From positions 1 through 21,679 of IMG/VR virus record IMGVR_UViG_3300036770_008274: a stretch of DNA of 21,679 bases. The stretch is one strand, 5' to 3'. Below the pieces are notes generated by a model. That model did not search any database, was not told the origin of the DNA, and worked only from the letters and a program-made list of their open reading frames with translations. The stretch is from a virus. A program made the position numbers and the translations under genes. Shown here one piece after another: positions 1 through 8,140 of the stretch. The first letter of the stretch is position 1, and each line of letters begins with the position of its first letter.

Positions 1-324
1 GAACCATCTGTTCCGCTTGTTCCTGATGAACCATCTGTTCCGCTTGTTCCTGACGAACCATCTGTTCCTGAAGTTCCAGAAGAACCATCTGTCCCGCTTG
101 TTCCTGATGAACCATCTGTTCCGCTTGTTCCTGATGAACCATCTGTTCCGCTTGTTCCTGACGAACCATCTATTCCTGAAGTTCCTGATGAACCATCTGT
201 CCCGCTTGTTCCTGAAGAACCATCTGTTCCGCTTGTTCCTGATGAACCATCTGTTCCGCTTGTTCCTGACGAACCATCTGTTCCTGAAGTTCCAGAAGAA
301 CCATCTGTCCCGCTTGTTCCTGAA
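1..324 (-). repeat. Three tandem copies of a 108-bp higher-order repeat in the collagen-like gene
   Basis: The 27-bp unit (9 codons, Gly-X-Y three times) is arranged in blocks of four. The blocks start at 1, 109 and 217. Copies 1 and 3 differ only at their last base, and copy 2 differs from them at a few positions. Repeats closer to the gene start are more diverged. Confidence 0.85.
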
Positions 325-1349
325 GAACCATCTATACCGCTTGTGCCTGAGCTACCGTCTGTCCCTGAAGTTCCAGAAGAACCTGAACTACCATCAGTTC
401 CATCAACACCACTTATACCTGAGGTTCCAGAAGAACCATCAATTCCCGAAGTCCCACTTGAACCATCTGTCCCACTTGTTCCTGAAGAACCATCAACACC
501 CGAAGTCCCACTTGAACCATCTGTCCCACTTGTTCCTGAAGAACCATCAACACCCGAAGTCCCTGAAGAACCATCTATTCCTGAGGTTCCTGAAGACCCA
601 TCTGTTCCTGAGGTTCCTGAGGTTCCTGAAGACCCGTCAGTTCCAGACGTTCCTGATGAACCATCTGTTCCACTTGTTCCGCTTGACCCATCAATACCTG
701 AAGTTCCTGAACTACCATCAACACCACTTGTTCCACTTGAGCCATCGATACCTGAGGTTCCTGAAGACCCGTCAGTTCCAGATGTTCCTGATGAACCGTC
801 GGTTCCACTTAAACCAGATGTTCCTGATGAACCATCAGTTCCCGAAGTTCCTGATGACCCGTCGGTTCCGCTAGTTCCTGATGAACCATCTGTTCCACTT
901 GTTCCGCTTGACCCATCAATACCTGAAGTTCCTGAACTACCATCTGTTCCACTTGTTCCACTTGAACCATCAATACCCGAAGTTCCTGATGAACCGTCAG
1001 TTCCAGATGTTCCTGATGACCCGTCGGTTCCGCTAGTTCCTGATGAACCATCAATACCCGAAGTTCCTGATGAACCGTCAGTTCCAGATGTTCCTGAGCT
1101 ACCATCAGTTCCACTTGTTCCGCTTGAACCATCAACACCTGACGTTCCTGAAGACCCGTCAGTTCCATTTGTGCCCGAAGTTCCAGATGAACCACTAGTT
1201 CCTCCCGTAATAGAGGCTGTTAATGCTGAAAAAGTTATTTGTCCAGAGGTTCCTGATGTTCCTCCGCTGTAATCTGTTACTATATATAGTAAATCTTGAG
1301 GGGACGCTCCTGATACTATAGGTAAGTCGGTTATTCTAGTTGTTGCCAT
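1..1349 (-). CDS. Collagen-like Gly-X-Y repeat virion protein (3' end outside window)
   Basis: The frame is open from an ATG at 1349 down to base 1 with no stop, at least 449 codons, so the C-terminus lies outside the window. The N-terminus (MATTRITDLPIVSGASPQDL) resembles the non-repetitive start of phage tail-fibre and appendage proteins. After a short spacer, from about residue 64 on, glycine occupies every third position in triplets such as GTD, GSS, GTS, GID and GVD. This is a collagen-type pattern, but it is rich in Thr, Ser and Asp and lacks proline. Such phage proteins are thought to form trimeric fibrous stalks. It follows the Thr/Pro-repeat gene on the same strand and looks like the distal part of the same appendage module. 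The overlapping plus-strand proline-rich frame is an artefact of the repeat. Collagen-like composition is seen directly; the fibre role is inferred. Confidence 0.85.
   Translation of the reverse strand, partial: MATTRITDLPIVSGASPQDLLYIVTDYSGGTSGTSGQITFSALTASITGGTSGSSGTSGTNGTDGSSGTSGVDGSSGTSGTDGSSGTSGTDGSSGTSGIDGSSGTSGTDGSSGTSGTDGSSGTSGIDGSSGTSGTDGSSGTSGIDGSSGTSGTDGSSGTSGTDGSSGTSGTDGSSGTSGLSGTDGSSGTSGTDGSSGTSGIDGSSGTSGVDGSSGTSGIDGSSGTSGTDGSSGTSGTDGSSGTSGTSGTDGSSGTSGIDGSSGTSGVDGSSGTSGTDGSSGTSGVDGSSGTSGTDGSSGTSGIDGSSGTSGISGVDGTDGSSGSSGTSGTDGSSGTSGIDGSSGTSGTDGSSGTSGTDGSSGTSGTDGSSGTSGTDGSSGTSGTDGSSGTSGIDGSSGTSGTDGSSGTSGTDGSSGTSGTDGSSGTSGTDGSSGTSGTDGSSGTSGTDG
445..552 (-). repeat. 54-bp direct tandem repeat in the collagen-like gene
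   Basis: Two identical 54-bp copies (445-498 and 499-552), each equal to two 27-bp units, followed by the start of a third. They keep the reading frame and the Gly-X-Y register. Confidence 0.8.
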
Positions 1350-1352
1350 AGC

Positions 1353-1361
1353 TTATAAATA
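1353..1361 (-). promoter_or_regulatory. Candidate phage promoter or initiation element TATTTATAA before the collagen-like gene
   Basis: The coding strand reads TATTTATAA, ending 3 bases before the ATG at 1349. The identical 9-mer precedes the genes starting at 9048 and 17937. No Shine-Dalgarno sequence is present. If it is a -10-type element at this spacing, the transcript would be leaderless or nearly so. Function is inferred from recurrence only. Confidence 0.4.
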
Positions 1362-1390
1362 TTTTATGTTAGTGGTTTTTTTGATTTTTT

Positions 1391-2587
1391 TTATGGGGCA
1401 TCTTGTTGTGCGATTATAGAATTACTATCCTGTGTAATTAATTCCAACCCATCTTGAGTGAGTAAAAATATCTCGAAAATAGCCGGAGTTTCTGTTGGAG
1501 TTGGTGTTATTGTAGGTGTGGGCGTTTCTGATGAAGTTGGAGTCAACGTAGGTGTTATCGTAGGTGTAACTGTTGAAGTTGGCGTAGGTGAAATTGAACA
1601 TCCATTAGGGTCTACTGATGTAACCAATCCTGAACCTCCTGTAACTTCATACCAAGCAATTCCGTTAGAATAATATCCATCAGCAACTGTAGTTGTTAAC
1701 GATGAATCGGTATATAATGTTTCTCCAATGTTCGGACCCGGTCCATCACCTGGTTGTCCATATACCGTGATTGGTGAAGTTGTAAAATTGTTACATGCTG
1801 TTTGAGGAATCGTTGAATCGAAACCTAAAACATACTCCCAATATGCTCTAGACGTAGTTGGAGTAATTGTAGGTGTTGGTGTCACTGTAGGAGTTGGTGT
1901 TTCAGTCTCGGTTACTGTCGGAGTTGGGGTCGGTGTTTCAGTTTCCGTAACGGTAGGTGTAGGAGTTTCAGTAGGAGTTTCTGTTACAGTAGGCGTAGGA
2001 GTCTCAGTAGGAGTTTCAGTTACTGTTGGAGTAGGGGTTGGGGTTTCTGTTTCAGTTACTGTCGGTGTTGGAGTCTCGGTTGGTGTTTCTGTTGTTGTCG
2101 GTGTTGGAGTCTCGGTTGGTGTTTCTGTTGTTGTCGGTGTTGGTGACGCTCCTGGTGTTCCTGTTGTTGTTGGTGTTGGCGTGTTTGTTGGTGTCTCGCT
2201 CGGAGTTATTGATATAGTCGGTGTTGGAGTAGGAGTTTCAGTCTCAGTTACGGTTGGAGTTGGTGTATTTGTTGGGGTTTCAGTTGGAGTGACTGATATC
2301 GTAGGAGTCGGCGTTGGCGTTTGTGATGTCGGAGTTGGTGTCGGTGTTGGTGTTATACATGGTCCAAGTTGGACTTCGACACCATCAATCATTTGAGTCC
2401 TTGTCTGTGCAGAATATATTGGTGTTGACCCTGTTGTATCAACATAGACGTTAAAAGGGCCAATAGCATTTGAATTGGAAGTGAGTCTTACAATATAAGT
2501 TGTGCAAGCGGTGACGGTAAGTTGTTGTTCAATTTCTGTGCCGCAACCAGGTGCTAAGTTTGTTACAATTATGGAGTATAATGACAT
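1391..2587 (-). CDS. Thr/Pro-repeat stalk protein with internal globular domain
   Basis: 398 residues in three kinds of segment. Residues 1-77 are a small beta-rich, Cys-containing N-terminal domain. Residues 78-245 are almost purely Thr-Pro/Thr-Glu repeats (TPTPTPTVTETPTETPTPT style), with a second short Thr-Pro linker at 333-368. Residues 248-331 form a compact aromatic-rich domain containing YWEYVLGF, LYTDSSL and GYYSNGIAWYE. The last 30 residues (369-398) contain LLTQDGLELITQDSN, a motif I recognise from phage tail-appendage proteins. Thr-Pro runs make extended, protease-resistant linkers, so a surface-exposed spacer carrying a binding domain is likely. It sits between the Cys-repeat protein and the collagen-like gene, in the probable host-contact module. 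No catalytic motif is seen. The start is the first ATG after the intergenic gap. Confidence 0.8.
   Translation of the reverse strand: MSLYSIIVTNLAPGCGTEIEQQLTVTACTTYIVRLTSNSNAIGPFNVYVDTTGSTPIYSAQTRTQMIDGVEVQLGPCITPTPTPTPTSQTPTPTPTISVTPTETPTNTPTPTVTETETPTPTPTISITPSETPTNTPTPTTTGTPGASPTPTTTETPTETPTPTTTETPTETPTPTVTETETPTPTPTVTETPTETPTPTVTETPTETPTPTVTETETPTPTPTVTETETPTPTVTPTPTITPTTSRAYWEYVLGFDSTIPQTACNNFTTSPITVYGQPGDGPGPNIGETLYTDSSLTTTVADGYYSNGIAWYEVTGGSGLVTSVDPNGCSISPTPTSTVTPTITPTLTPTSSETPTPTITPTPTETPAIFEIFLLTQDGLELITQDSNSIIAQQDAP
2061..2132 (-). repeat. 36-bp tandem direct repeat in the Thr/Pro coding region
   Basis: Two identical 36-bp copies (2061-2096 and 2097-2132) followed by a partial third. 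Each encodes 12 residues of the TTTETPTETPTP type. The rest of 1860-2360 is a more degenerate array of similar 6- to 12-codon units. Confidence 0.8.
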
Positions 2588-2602
2588 CCGCGAATTTTTA
2601 TT

Positions 2603-2611
2603 AAATAAATA
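2603..2611 (-). promoter_or_regulatory. Candidate element TATTTATTT before the Thr/Pro-repeat gene
   Basis: It lies 15 bases before the ATG at 2587, in the 84-base gap 2588-2671. It is a variant of the TATTTATAA element seen before other transcription-unit starts. The gap is AT-rich and holds no clear terminator hairpin or Shine-Dalgarno sequence. Confidence 0.3.
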
Positions 2612-2671
2612 CCGCAGATATATTGTTTCAGTAAACTTTATTTCAAAAACTTATGATTAACTTTTCAAACA

Positions 2672-3007
2672 CTATGTCGTGGTGACAATATTGAAATCAC
2701 AATCCGATTCACTAATAGAAATATTAACGATACAATTTGCTTCTTGAATTGTTATTTGGAATGTGCAACCAAAAGTGCAGTCTAATAATTGGAAAGTTTC
2801 ACAACCCGCAGAATCTCTTAAAATGAGCATTATTTGCGGTGCAGTATAAAATAAACTTGGAATACTTGTATTAAAGTTTACTTGAGGCGGGACGGGACCT
2901 GATGATATAGTTCCAATTAAGGTTTGGTTATTTCCATAATAATCAGCAATAAAAACTGAAATTGGATATATCGCTCCTGTTATTCCCTCTATTCTTACCT
3001 GAACCAT
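2672..3007 (-). CDS. Small virion-associated protein with 11-residue Cys repeats
   Basis: 111 residues, family not firmly recognised. Residues 1-70 look like a small beta-sandwich (PISVFIADYYGNNQTLIGTI, then LILRDSAGCETF). The C-terminus is an 11-residue repeat beginning with Cys: CTFQITIQEAN (81-91), CIVNISISESD (92-102) and a shortened CDFNIVTTT (103-111), with alternating hydrophobic residues typical of beta strands. There is no signal peptide or membrane segment. The start lies 1 base past the stop of the SprB-repeat gene, so the two are almost certainly co-translated. A part in the adhesin or appendage assembly is inferred from position. Confidence 0.75.
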   Translation of the reverse strand: MVQVRIEGITGAIYPISVFIADYYGNNQTLIGTISSGPVPPQVNFNTSIPSLFYTAPQIMLILRDSAGCETFQLLDCTFGCTFQITIQEANCIVNISISESDCDFNIVTTT

Positions 3008-3008
3008 A

Positions 3009-5156
3009 TTAACAATTTATATCGTAATTGATTATCAATTCTATAACTATTTTTTGACTTGTGATAGTCGTGTTGTTAGGGTCTGTAGAAATTGATAACT
3101 CGTTGTTTATTGGGTCAACCACAACATTCGAAATACCAGGTATTGTTAATAACAAAGTTTTTACGGTATCATACCATAGGTTGTCTGAAGGTGCTATGTT
3201 AAGTGTTGTTCCTGTGTAAAAAGATTGTTGATTTGAAAGTCCACCAGGTTCTGTAGAAACTTTCGCAGTGTAAACCGCACTTATCAAATCACAATTCGTA
3301 TTACCTTGTATTAAATCTTGATATCCATCATTTAACATTTGTAGTAAACCACACTGAGATTGAGATTGAACTGTCAAAGCTTCTGAACCCATCAAGTATG
3401 TTTGATATGAAACAAAATTAGCGTCACAAGATATGACCGAAGTTCTTTGATATGAACAAGCATTTGCATCCACGATTGTTAAAGTATATGTCCCCGCACT
3501 TAATCCCGAAACTGATATTTGCTGAGGGTTTCCTGTAACGTTATTTGACCAATTGAATGTAAATGGCGGAGTTCCTGAAGATATGAATGCTGTTAACACA
3601 CCTTCATTTCCTGTCCCACAACTTTCAGAGTAAAGTGAGAATGTTAATAGGGGTTGAGATGTAACTACAACTTGTTGAGTTTGAGTGCAACCTGTTGAAT
3701 CTGTTACTGTTATAGTATGTTGTCCTGCAGAAACATTTGAGAATGTTATTGCAGATAAAGAGGTGTCTAATATAATTTGGTCATCATCCAAAGAGAAGTC
3801 ATAAGGACCTGTTCCACCTGTTGTTCTGATAACCTGAACTGTTCCATTGTTTGCTCCACAAGTTGTTCCTGTAATTGATGTTGATATTGTGAATGTGTCT
3901 TGAGCAAAGATATATACTTCTTGGCTTGTTCCACAACCTGTTGCATCGGAAACAAATACTGTGTAAGTTCCTTCTTGTAATCCTGTGTAAACTTGTAAAG
4001 GTTGAGCCGATTGTGTGTTTAAAGTGTCACCATTTGGTTTAATTAACGTGTATGTATATGGTGTGCTACCTTGTGAAACCGCAACTGTGATTGAACCGTC
4101 GTTTGAAGAACAATTTGAATTGGTTGATGATATGTCAACTGATGCTATACTTTGCGGTGATTGTAAACTTGTTGTTACGTTTATATTACAGAGACCCGCG
4201 TCTGTAACCGAAACACTATATGTTCCTGAAGGAAGTGAACTTAAGGTAAATTGTTGAAGATAACTTACCTCAACGTTTCCTGTCGATGCAGAATAATAAT
4301 AAGGTGCTGTTCCTCCTGTTATATATAAAGTGAGTGAACCATCACTATTAAAACAGGTTGGTGTTGCTGCGGACCAATAACCAAAAGCCAATGGACTTAC
4401 TGTTGTTATTTCAGCAGATTTGCTGGTTTGACACCCATAAGCATCTGTTACTGTGCATGAATAAACTCCCGCTGTTAAACCTGTAAGAGTTGAACCTGTT
4501 GAAGTTCCTACACTCCAATTATACGTATAAGGTGGGGTTCCCGTAACTCCTGTAACAAATAACTTTCCATTAGTTTGATTCGAACCACAATTTGAATTTG
4601 GAACAACATAGAAACCAAAGTCTAATGGTGTTGAATTTTCAACAATAAAACTTTGAGTTCTTGCACTACATCCACCTAAATCAAATGCAATTAAATTATA
4701 AGTCCCCGCACTCAGGTTATCAAAAACAACATCTTGAACTGAAGTTGTTGCAGACTGTAACAAAGTATCACCCGAATCAACAAGATAAAATAATGTTGAA
4801 GAATAGTTTGAATTTGAAGAGCCTGTTACAGCTCCATTGAAAAAATTACAAGTTGTATTTTGAACTTGGGCAATTGATGCACAAACTCCATTAGATACAG
4901 GTATGTTTACAATAAACTGACTGTTTTGTGGGAGGGAACTATCATTTATTCTTACAGAATAAGTTCCACCAACTACTCCAAATTTTTCACAAAGACCTGC
5001 AGAATTTACACATGGTGAAAAATCTTGCCAATCAAATGAATAAGGAGGAGTTCCTCCACTTACGAAGATGGAAATAATACCCGAAGAAGTATTACTACAA
5101 TCTCCAGTAACGGATACTGAATAATTTAAAGGGTTAATATTTGGTGGTAATGCCAT
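3009..5156 (-). CDS. SprB-repeat adhesin-like virion protein
   Basis: About 715 residues. I place the start at MALPPNINPL (ATG at 5156, TGATG overlap with the upstream gene). ATGs at 5159 and 5174 are alternatives. It carries seven SprB-type repeats, with pattern Cys, a GS-rich strand, GGTPPYTYNW-like turn, L-x-GLSAGTYTVTVTD and a closing GC. They lie near residues 18-85, 95-170, 190-245, 265-325, 350-410, 430-490 and 510-570. SprB repeats are known from Bacteroidota cell-surface adhesins linked to gliding. In a phage they probably form a rod-like binding fibre. Residues 622-715 match the C-terminus of the preceding 994-residue protein, with identical 94-residue spacing between boundary cysteines. 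Repeat identification is from sequence pattern; the adhesin role is inferred. Confidence 0.82.
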   Translation of the reverse strand: MALPPNINPLNYSVSVTGDCSNTSSGIISIFVSGGTPPYSFDWQDFSPCVNSAGLCEKFGVVGGTYSVRINDSSLPQNSQFIVNIPVSNGVCASIAQVQNTTCNFFNGAVTGSSNSNYSSTLFYLVDSGDTLLQSATTSVQDVVFDNLSAGTYNLIAFDLGGCSARTQSFIVENSTPLDFGFYVVPNSNCGSNQTNGKLFVTGVTGTPPYTYNWSVGTSTGSTLTGLTAGVYSCTVTDAYGCQTSKSAEITTVSPLAFGYWSAATPTCFNSDGSLTLYITGGTAPYYYSASTGNVEVSYLQQFTLSSLPSGTYSVSVTDAGLCNINVTTSLQSPQSIASVDISSTNSNCSSNDGSITVAVSQGSTPYTYTLIKPNGDTLNTQSAQPLQVYTGLQEGTYTVFVSDATGCGTSQEVYIFAQDTFTISTSITGTTCGANNGTVQVIRTTGGTGPYDFSLDDDQIILDTSLSAITFSNVSAGQHTITVTDSTGCTQTQQVVVTSQPLLTFSLYSESCGTGNEGVLTAFISSGTPPFTFNWSNNVTGNPQQISVSGLSAGTYTLTIVDANACSYQRTSVISCDANFVSYQTYLMGSEALTVQSQSQCGLLQMLNDGYQDLIQGNTNCDLISAVYTAKVSTEPGGLSNQQSFYTGTTLNIAPSDNLWYDTVKTLLLTIPGISNVVVDPINNELSISTDPNNTTITSQKIVIELIINYDINC

Positions 5157-8140
5157 CATGATACTGTCGTGCAATTAATTGTGAATGAAATTCCCGCGTT
5201 TAGACTGATTACTTCATCAATATAAATAGGTGTAGCGGTCATACTCATAATTTTTATTATATTACCCTGAATGAAAAAAGTATACCCATAATTGTATAAA
5301 TTAGGAAGATACTGTAACAAAGCATTTCTCCACTCGGTTGCTGTTGGCACATCTGTATTACCATATCCTGTAAAGAATGGTTCTTGGATAATTGTGTTAG
5401 AACCGATTTTTAAATCAACATACCAAGTCGAAACAACAGAATTCAAATCACATTGGGTTGATAACAATCCTTGACTTGTAAAGTAGTTTGATAAGACCTT
5501 ATTCAATATCGCCTCGAAACTTGATACTTGAACGTCCCCATTAAGCCATGGATATATTGAAAAATCCACAAATTCGGAGGCACAATCGGTAGGAAATATT
5601 TCAGCATCCAATGAACAAGGTAATTTCGGAACAGGAACAAATTGACAACCTCTTTGTCTTCTATAAACAAATTTTTGTCTATGGAAAATTGAGTTTTCGT
5701 ATTTAACTCCACCCATCCAAATTGTAGTTGCAGGAATCATTTGTTCAATCAACTTTGTCCAATAAGGTCCTAAGTTCTCAACATAATCAATTAGTTTTTG
5801 ATATGTGTATTTGTTGTTTGGAATACCAACAGTTTGTTCTGATTCCAAATATTTCCAAAAGATTGATTGTAATACAGGATATCCTCCTGTCTTACCATCA
5901 GTGATATATTGTCTGTTTCTAACATTAATCATGTTCTCCCAAAACGTTTGTGAAAATTCGAAAAACGTTTTCTTCTTTGGCTCTGGATTTATAAAAGTCC
6001 AATCGACACCACCAGGAACAGGATATCCTACCGTTAACCCTGATTCAGGAATAGGGTAATCATATTCAACTGATTCTCTCCAAACGTCATACACAAAACC
6101 TTGTGCGGGATTCAAGAATAAATCCACATTCTTTACGTTAAGAACTAACTTCTCATTAGAAACATAATAATATGCATTATAATCACCTTGTGTTGAAACC
6201 CTAATCTTCTCGTCATCTGATAACCATGATTTGTTGTTATCTACAACCTTTCTCAACTTGAACCCTTCGGTCATATATGGAAAATCAGTATATCTGTCAA
6301 GATATGGTTGTCCATAAGTGAATGGTTGTAACTGAGTTTGAATATTATAATTCTGTCCTGTAAACACGTTTCCTGTTACTTGAACTTCGTCAGGACTTCT
6401 GTGTTGTGGGGTTGTTTCATACCAACCAGAACCTATTTGGAAGAAATATGTTTCTGTGTCTCTTGGAGCTTTAGGATATCCTTCAGCATCAATTGGATAT
6501 TCATTTCTTAATATTCTTGCAGTTTGGTATGTTGTTGTTGAGGTATATGCACTGAACGTCTGTCCTTTAATTTTGAAGGTTGTATTAGGTAGATATGATG
6601 GAGTTTGTTCAACATACGTTCCACCAGAGATTTGAGCCCACTGAGTATCAAATCTTTCTAAATCTATTCTTTGGTCAGCCAAGTAAATGTGTTCATTATA
6701 TTCAATCAAAGAATCAGGTGCTCCAATCAATCTAAGAAGAAATTCAACAGACCTTCTTGTTCCTTTTGATTTGAAAAGATATGCAGCATTTAAAATTAAA
6801 TTTCTATAGTAGGCGTAGTTTAATTCTGTTGGGGTTAACGCTCTTGCATAACCAGGATAGTTTGTATTACTTTGATTTCCAAAAACAGAAGTTAAGAAGT
6901 CTTCTTCAGTTATTGGAGAAAAGTTTGATTGCCAACCTAATGTTTGAGATAAGTTAACCAATAACTGAGATGGTATGTCATTTCCAACATTATAGTTAAC
7001 AGAGTTCATGTATCCCAACGTGTCGATGAACTGTTTTACTTGGTCAAAACTTCTTCCATATATTTGGAATATTTTTTCAACTTTTTGTCCAAGAGTATCA
7101 AACTCTTTTAAGGAATCAGTCACCAAAAATCTTGAAATCAAATTCGTTTTGAATGAATCAAGATTGACAGCAATTTCTTGAAGTTGTTCAAGGTATTGGT
7201 CGAAAGATATTCCACGAATATTCAAATTCCAAGGACCTTCTTTTGGCCAAGTAACTTGTGTAAACTGAGTATAATATTGTCCCGCTTCGTTTTGTTGTGG
7301 GACTTGGAAAAACGCAGTATATTCAGGAACTATAAGCCTATTCAATAAGAATTTCTCAACCTCATCAAAGTTTTCTGAAAAACTTTTATCAACAATGTAA
7401 TCACTAGGTCTTATTGTAAAATTGTCTTCGAATGTTGTGGCTGTTGTTCCAAAAGGCGCACCCGAAACATAAAATTCAATGTATCCTGAAGTAAGTGAAT
7501 CTGATGGATTAAAAGAAACCACGGGATATGACCTACCACTAAGATTTATGACATAATCAAGATATGTTTCAGTCAAGTTTCTGAGTGGTGATACAGTAAT
7601 TTCTCTTAAAGATAAGTTCGTTGACGCACTTATAGTGTAATCAATACCAAACGGATTGAATATTCTATCGAGGTTTACTCTGAAAAATGTTTCATCTTCT
7701 AAAGCACTATATGATATGTTAACCGCAGTTTCTCCTGTTAAGAAGTTTTCTGTTTCATATTGAACATCAAGTGAAGCTGGGAAATAGTTGATAATCTTAG
7801 TTATGGAAACACTGAATCTTTTGGAAAGTGAACCATACATTGTAAAGTTAAGAACTTGAGACACGTCATAGTTCGGATAAACTTGGAATTGTGTCGCTTG
7901 TATTCTCCTACTTTCAGTTAAATCATCAATACCTAACCCCTCCAAACTAATAAGTTCAGAAAACGCACCTACATTAAAGAATCTGTTAACCTTTTCAGTA
8001 ACTACAGTATTAAAGTCAAATGTTCCGAGCGTGAGACCCCCTCCATTAACTGTTTGTAATCCAACAATGTTATCGGAAAATGTCCCCGCACCATTACCTG
8101 GTCTCGGAGGGTAAAAATATTTGCTTCTTGATGTTGCCAT
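5156..8140 (-). CDS. Large tail/baseplate protein, tail-protein-I-like core with shared C-terminal cassette
   Basis: 994 residues starting MATSRSKYFYPPRP; the ATG overlaps the upstream stop as TAATG. The central part has long helical stretches (about 315-480) ending in LFKSKGTRRSVEFLLRLIGA at 455-474, which resembles the motif of phage tail protein I (P2 gpI family), a baseplate component joining wedge and fibres. The region 790-830 contains QMIPATTIWMGGVKYEN and HRQKFVYRR, a pattern I associate with large tail proteins of Bacteroidota phages. Residues 897-990 form a Cys-bounded cassette repeated in the next gene. It is translationally linked to neighbours on both sides. A structural virion role is well supported; equating it with gpI is tentative. 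Confidence 0.78.
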   Translation of the reverse strand: MATSRSKYFYPPRPGNGAGTFSDNIVGLQTVNGGGLTLGTFDFNTVVTEKVNRFFNVGAFSELISLEGLGIDDLTESRRIQATQFQVYPNYDVSQVLNFTMYGSLSKRFSVSITKIINYFPASLDVQYETENFLTGETAVNISYSALEDETFFRVNLDRIFNPFGIDYTISASTNLSLREITVSPLRNLTETYLDYVINLSGRSYPVVSFNPSDSLTSGYIEFYVSGAPFGTTATTFEDNFTIRPSDYIVDKSFSENFDEVEKFLLNRLIVPEYTAFFQVPQQNEAGQYYTQFTQVTWPKEGPWNLNIRGISFDQYLEQLQEIAVNLDSFKTNLISRFLVTDSLKEFDTLGQKVEKIFQIYGRSFDQVKQFIDTLGYMNSVNYNVGNDIPSQLLVNLSQTLGWQSNFSPITEEDFLTSVFGNQSNTNYPGYARALTPTELNYAYYRNLILNAAYLFKSKGTRRSVEFLLRLIGAPDSLIEYNEHIYLADQRIDLERFDTQWAQISGGTYVEQTPSYLPNTTFKIKGQTFSAYTSTTTYQTARILRNEYPIDAEGYPKAPRDTETYFFQIGSGWYETTPQHRSPDEVQVTGNVFTGQNYNIQTQLQPFTYGQPYLDRYTDFPYMTEGFKLRKVVDNNKSWLSDDEKIRVSTQGDYNAYYYVSNEKLVLNVKNVDLFLNPAQGFVYDVWRESVEYDYPIPESGLTVGYPVPGGVDWTFINPEPKKKTFFEFSQTFWENMINVRNRQYITDGKTGGYPVLQSIFWKYLESEQTVGIPNNKYTYQKLIDYVENLGPYWTKLIEQMIPATTIWMGGVKYENSIFHRQKFVYRRQRGCQFVPVPKLPCSLDAEIFPTDCASEFVDFSIYPWLNGDVQVSSFEAILNKVLSNYFTSQGLLSTQCDLNSVVSTWYVDLKIGSNTIIQEPFFTGYGNTDVPTATEWRNALLQYLPNLYNYGYTFFIQGNIIKIMSMTATPIYIDEVISLNAGISFTINCTTVS

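Noticed and set aside
575-1195. Two minus-strand frames rich in Gln, Glu and Val (VHQELRVLMVQ style) within the repeat
   Set aside because: They are out of frame with the Gly-X-Y gene and consist only of shifted repeat codons.
1-1200. Possible CRISPR array because of 27-bp repeats
   Set aside because: The repeats are contiguous and coding, with no unique spacers between them.
17-1272. Long plus-strand frames (proline-rich PEVPEEPSVP type and Leu/His-rich NHLFRLFL type)
   Set aside because: They are alternative frames of the collagen-like repeat, which lacks stops in several frames. They lack plausible neighbours on that strand, while the minus frame has an N-terminal domain and matching gene context.
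1458-2396. Plus-strand Val/Gly-rich frames opposite the Thr/Pro gene
   Set aside because: They are complement shadows of Thr-Pro codons, with no conserved-looking ends or initiation context.
3009-5156. SprB-repeat gene as evidence that the window is bacterial chromosome
   Set aside because: The gene is overlapped and flanked by phage tail genes and shares a C-terminal cassette with one of them, so it belongs to the phage module.
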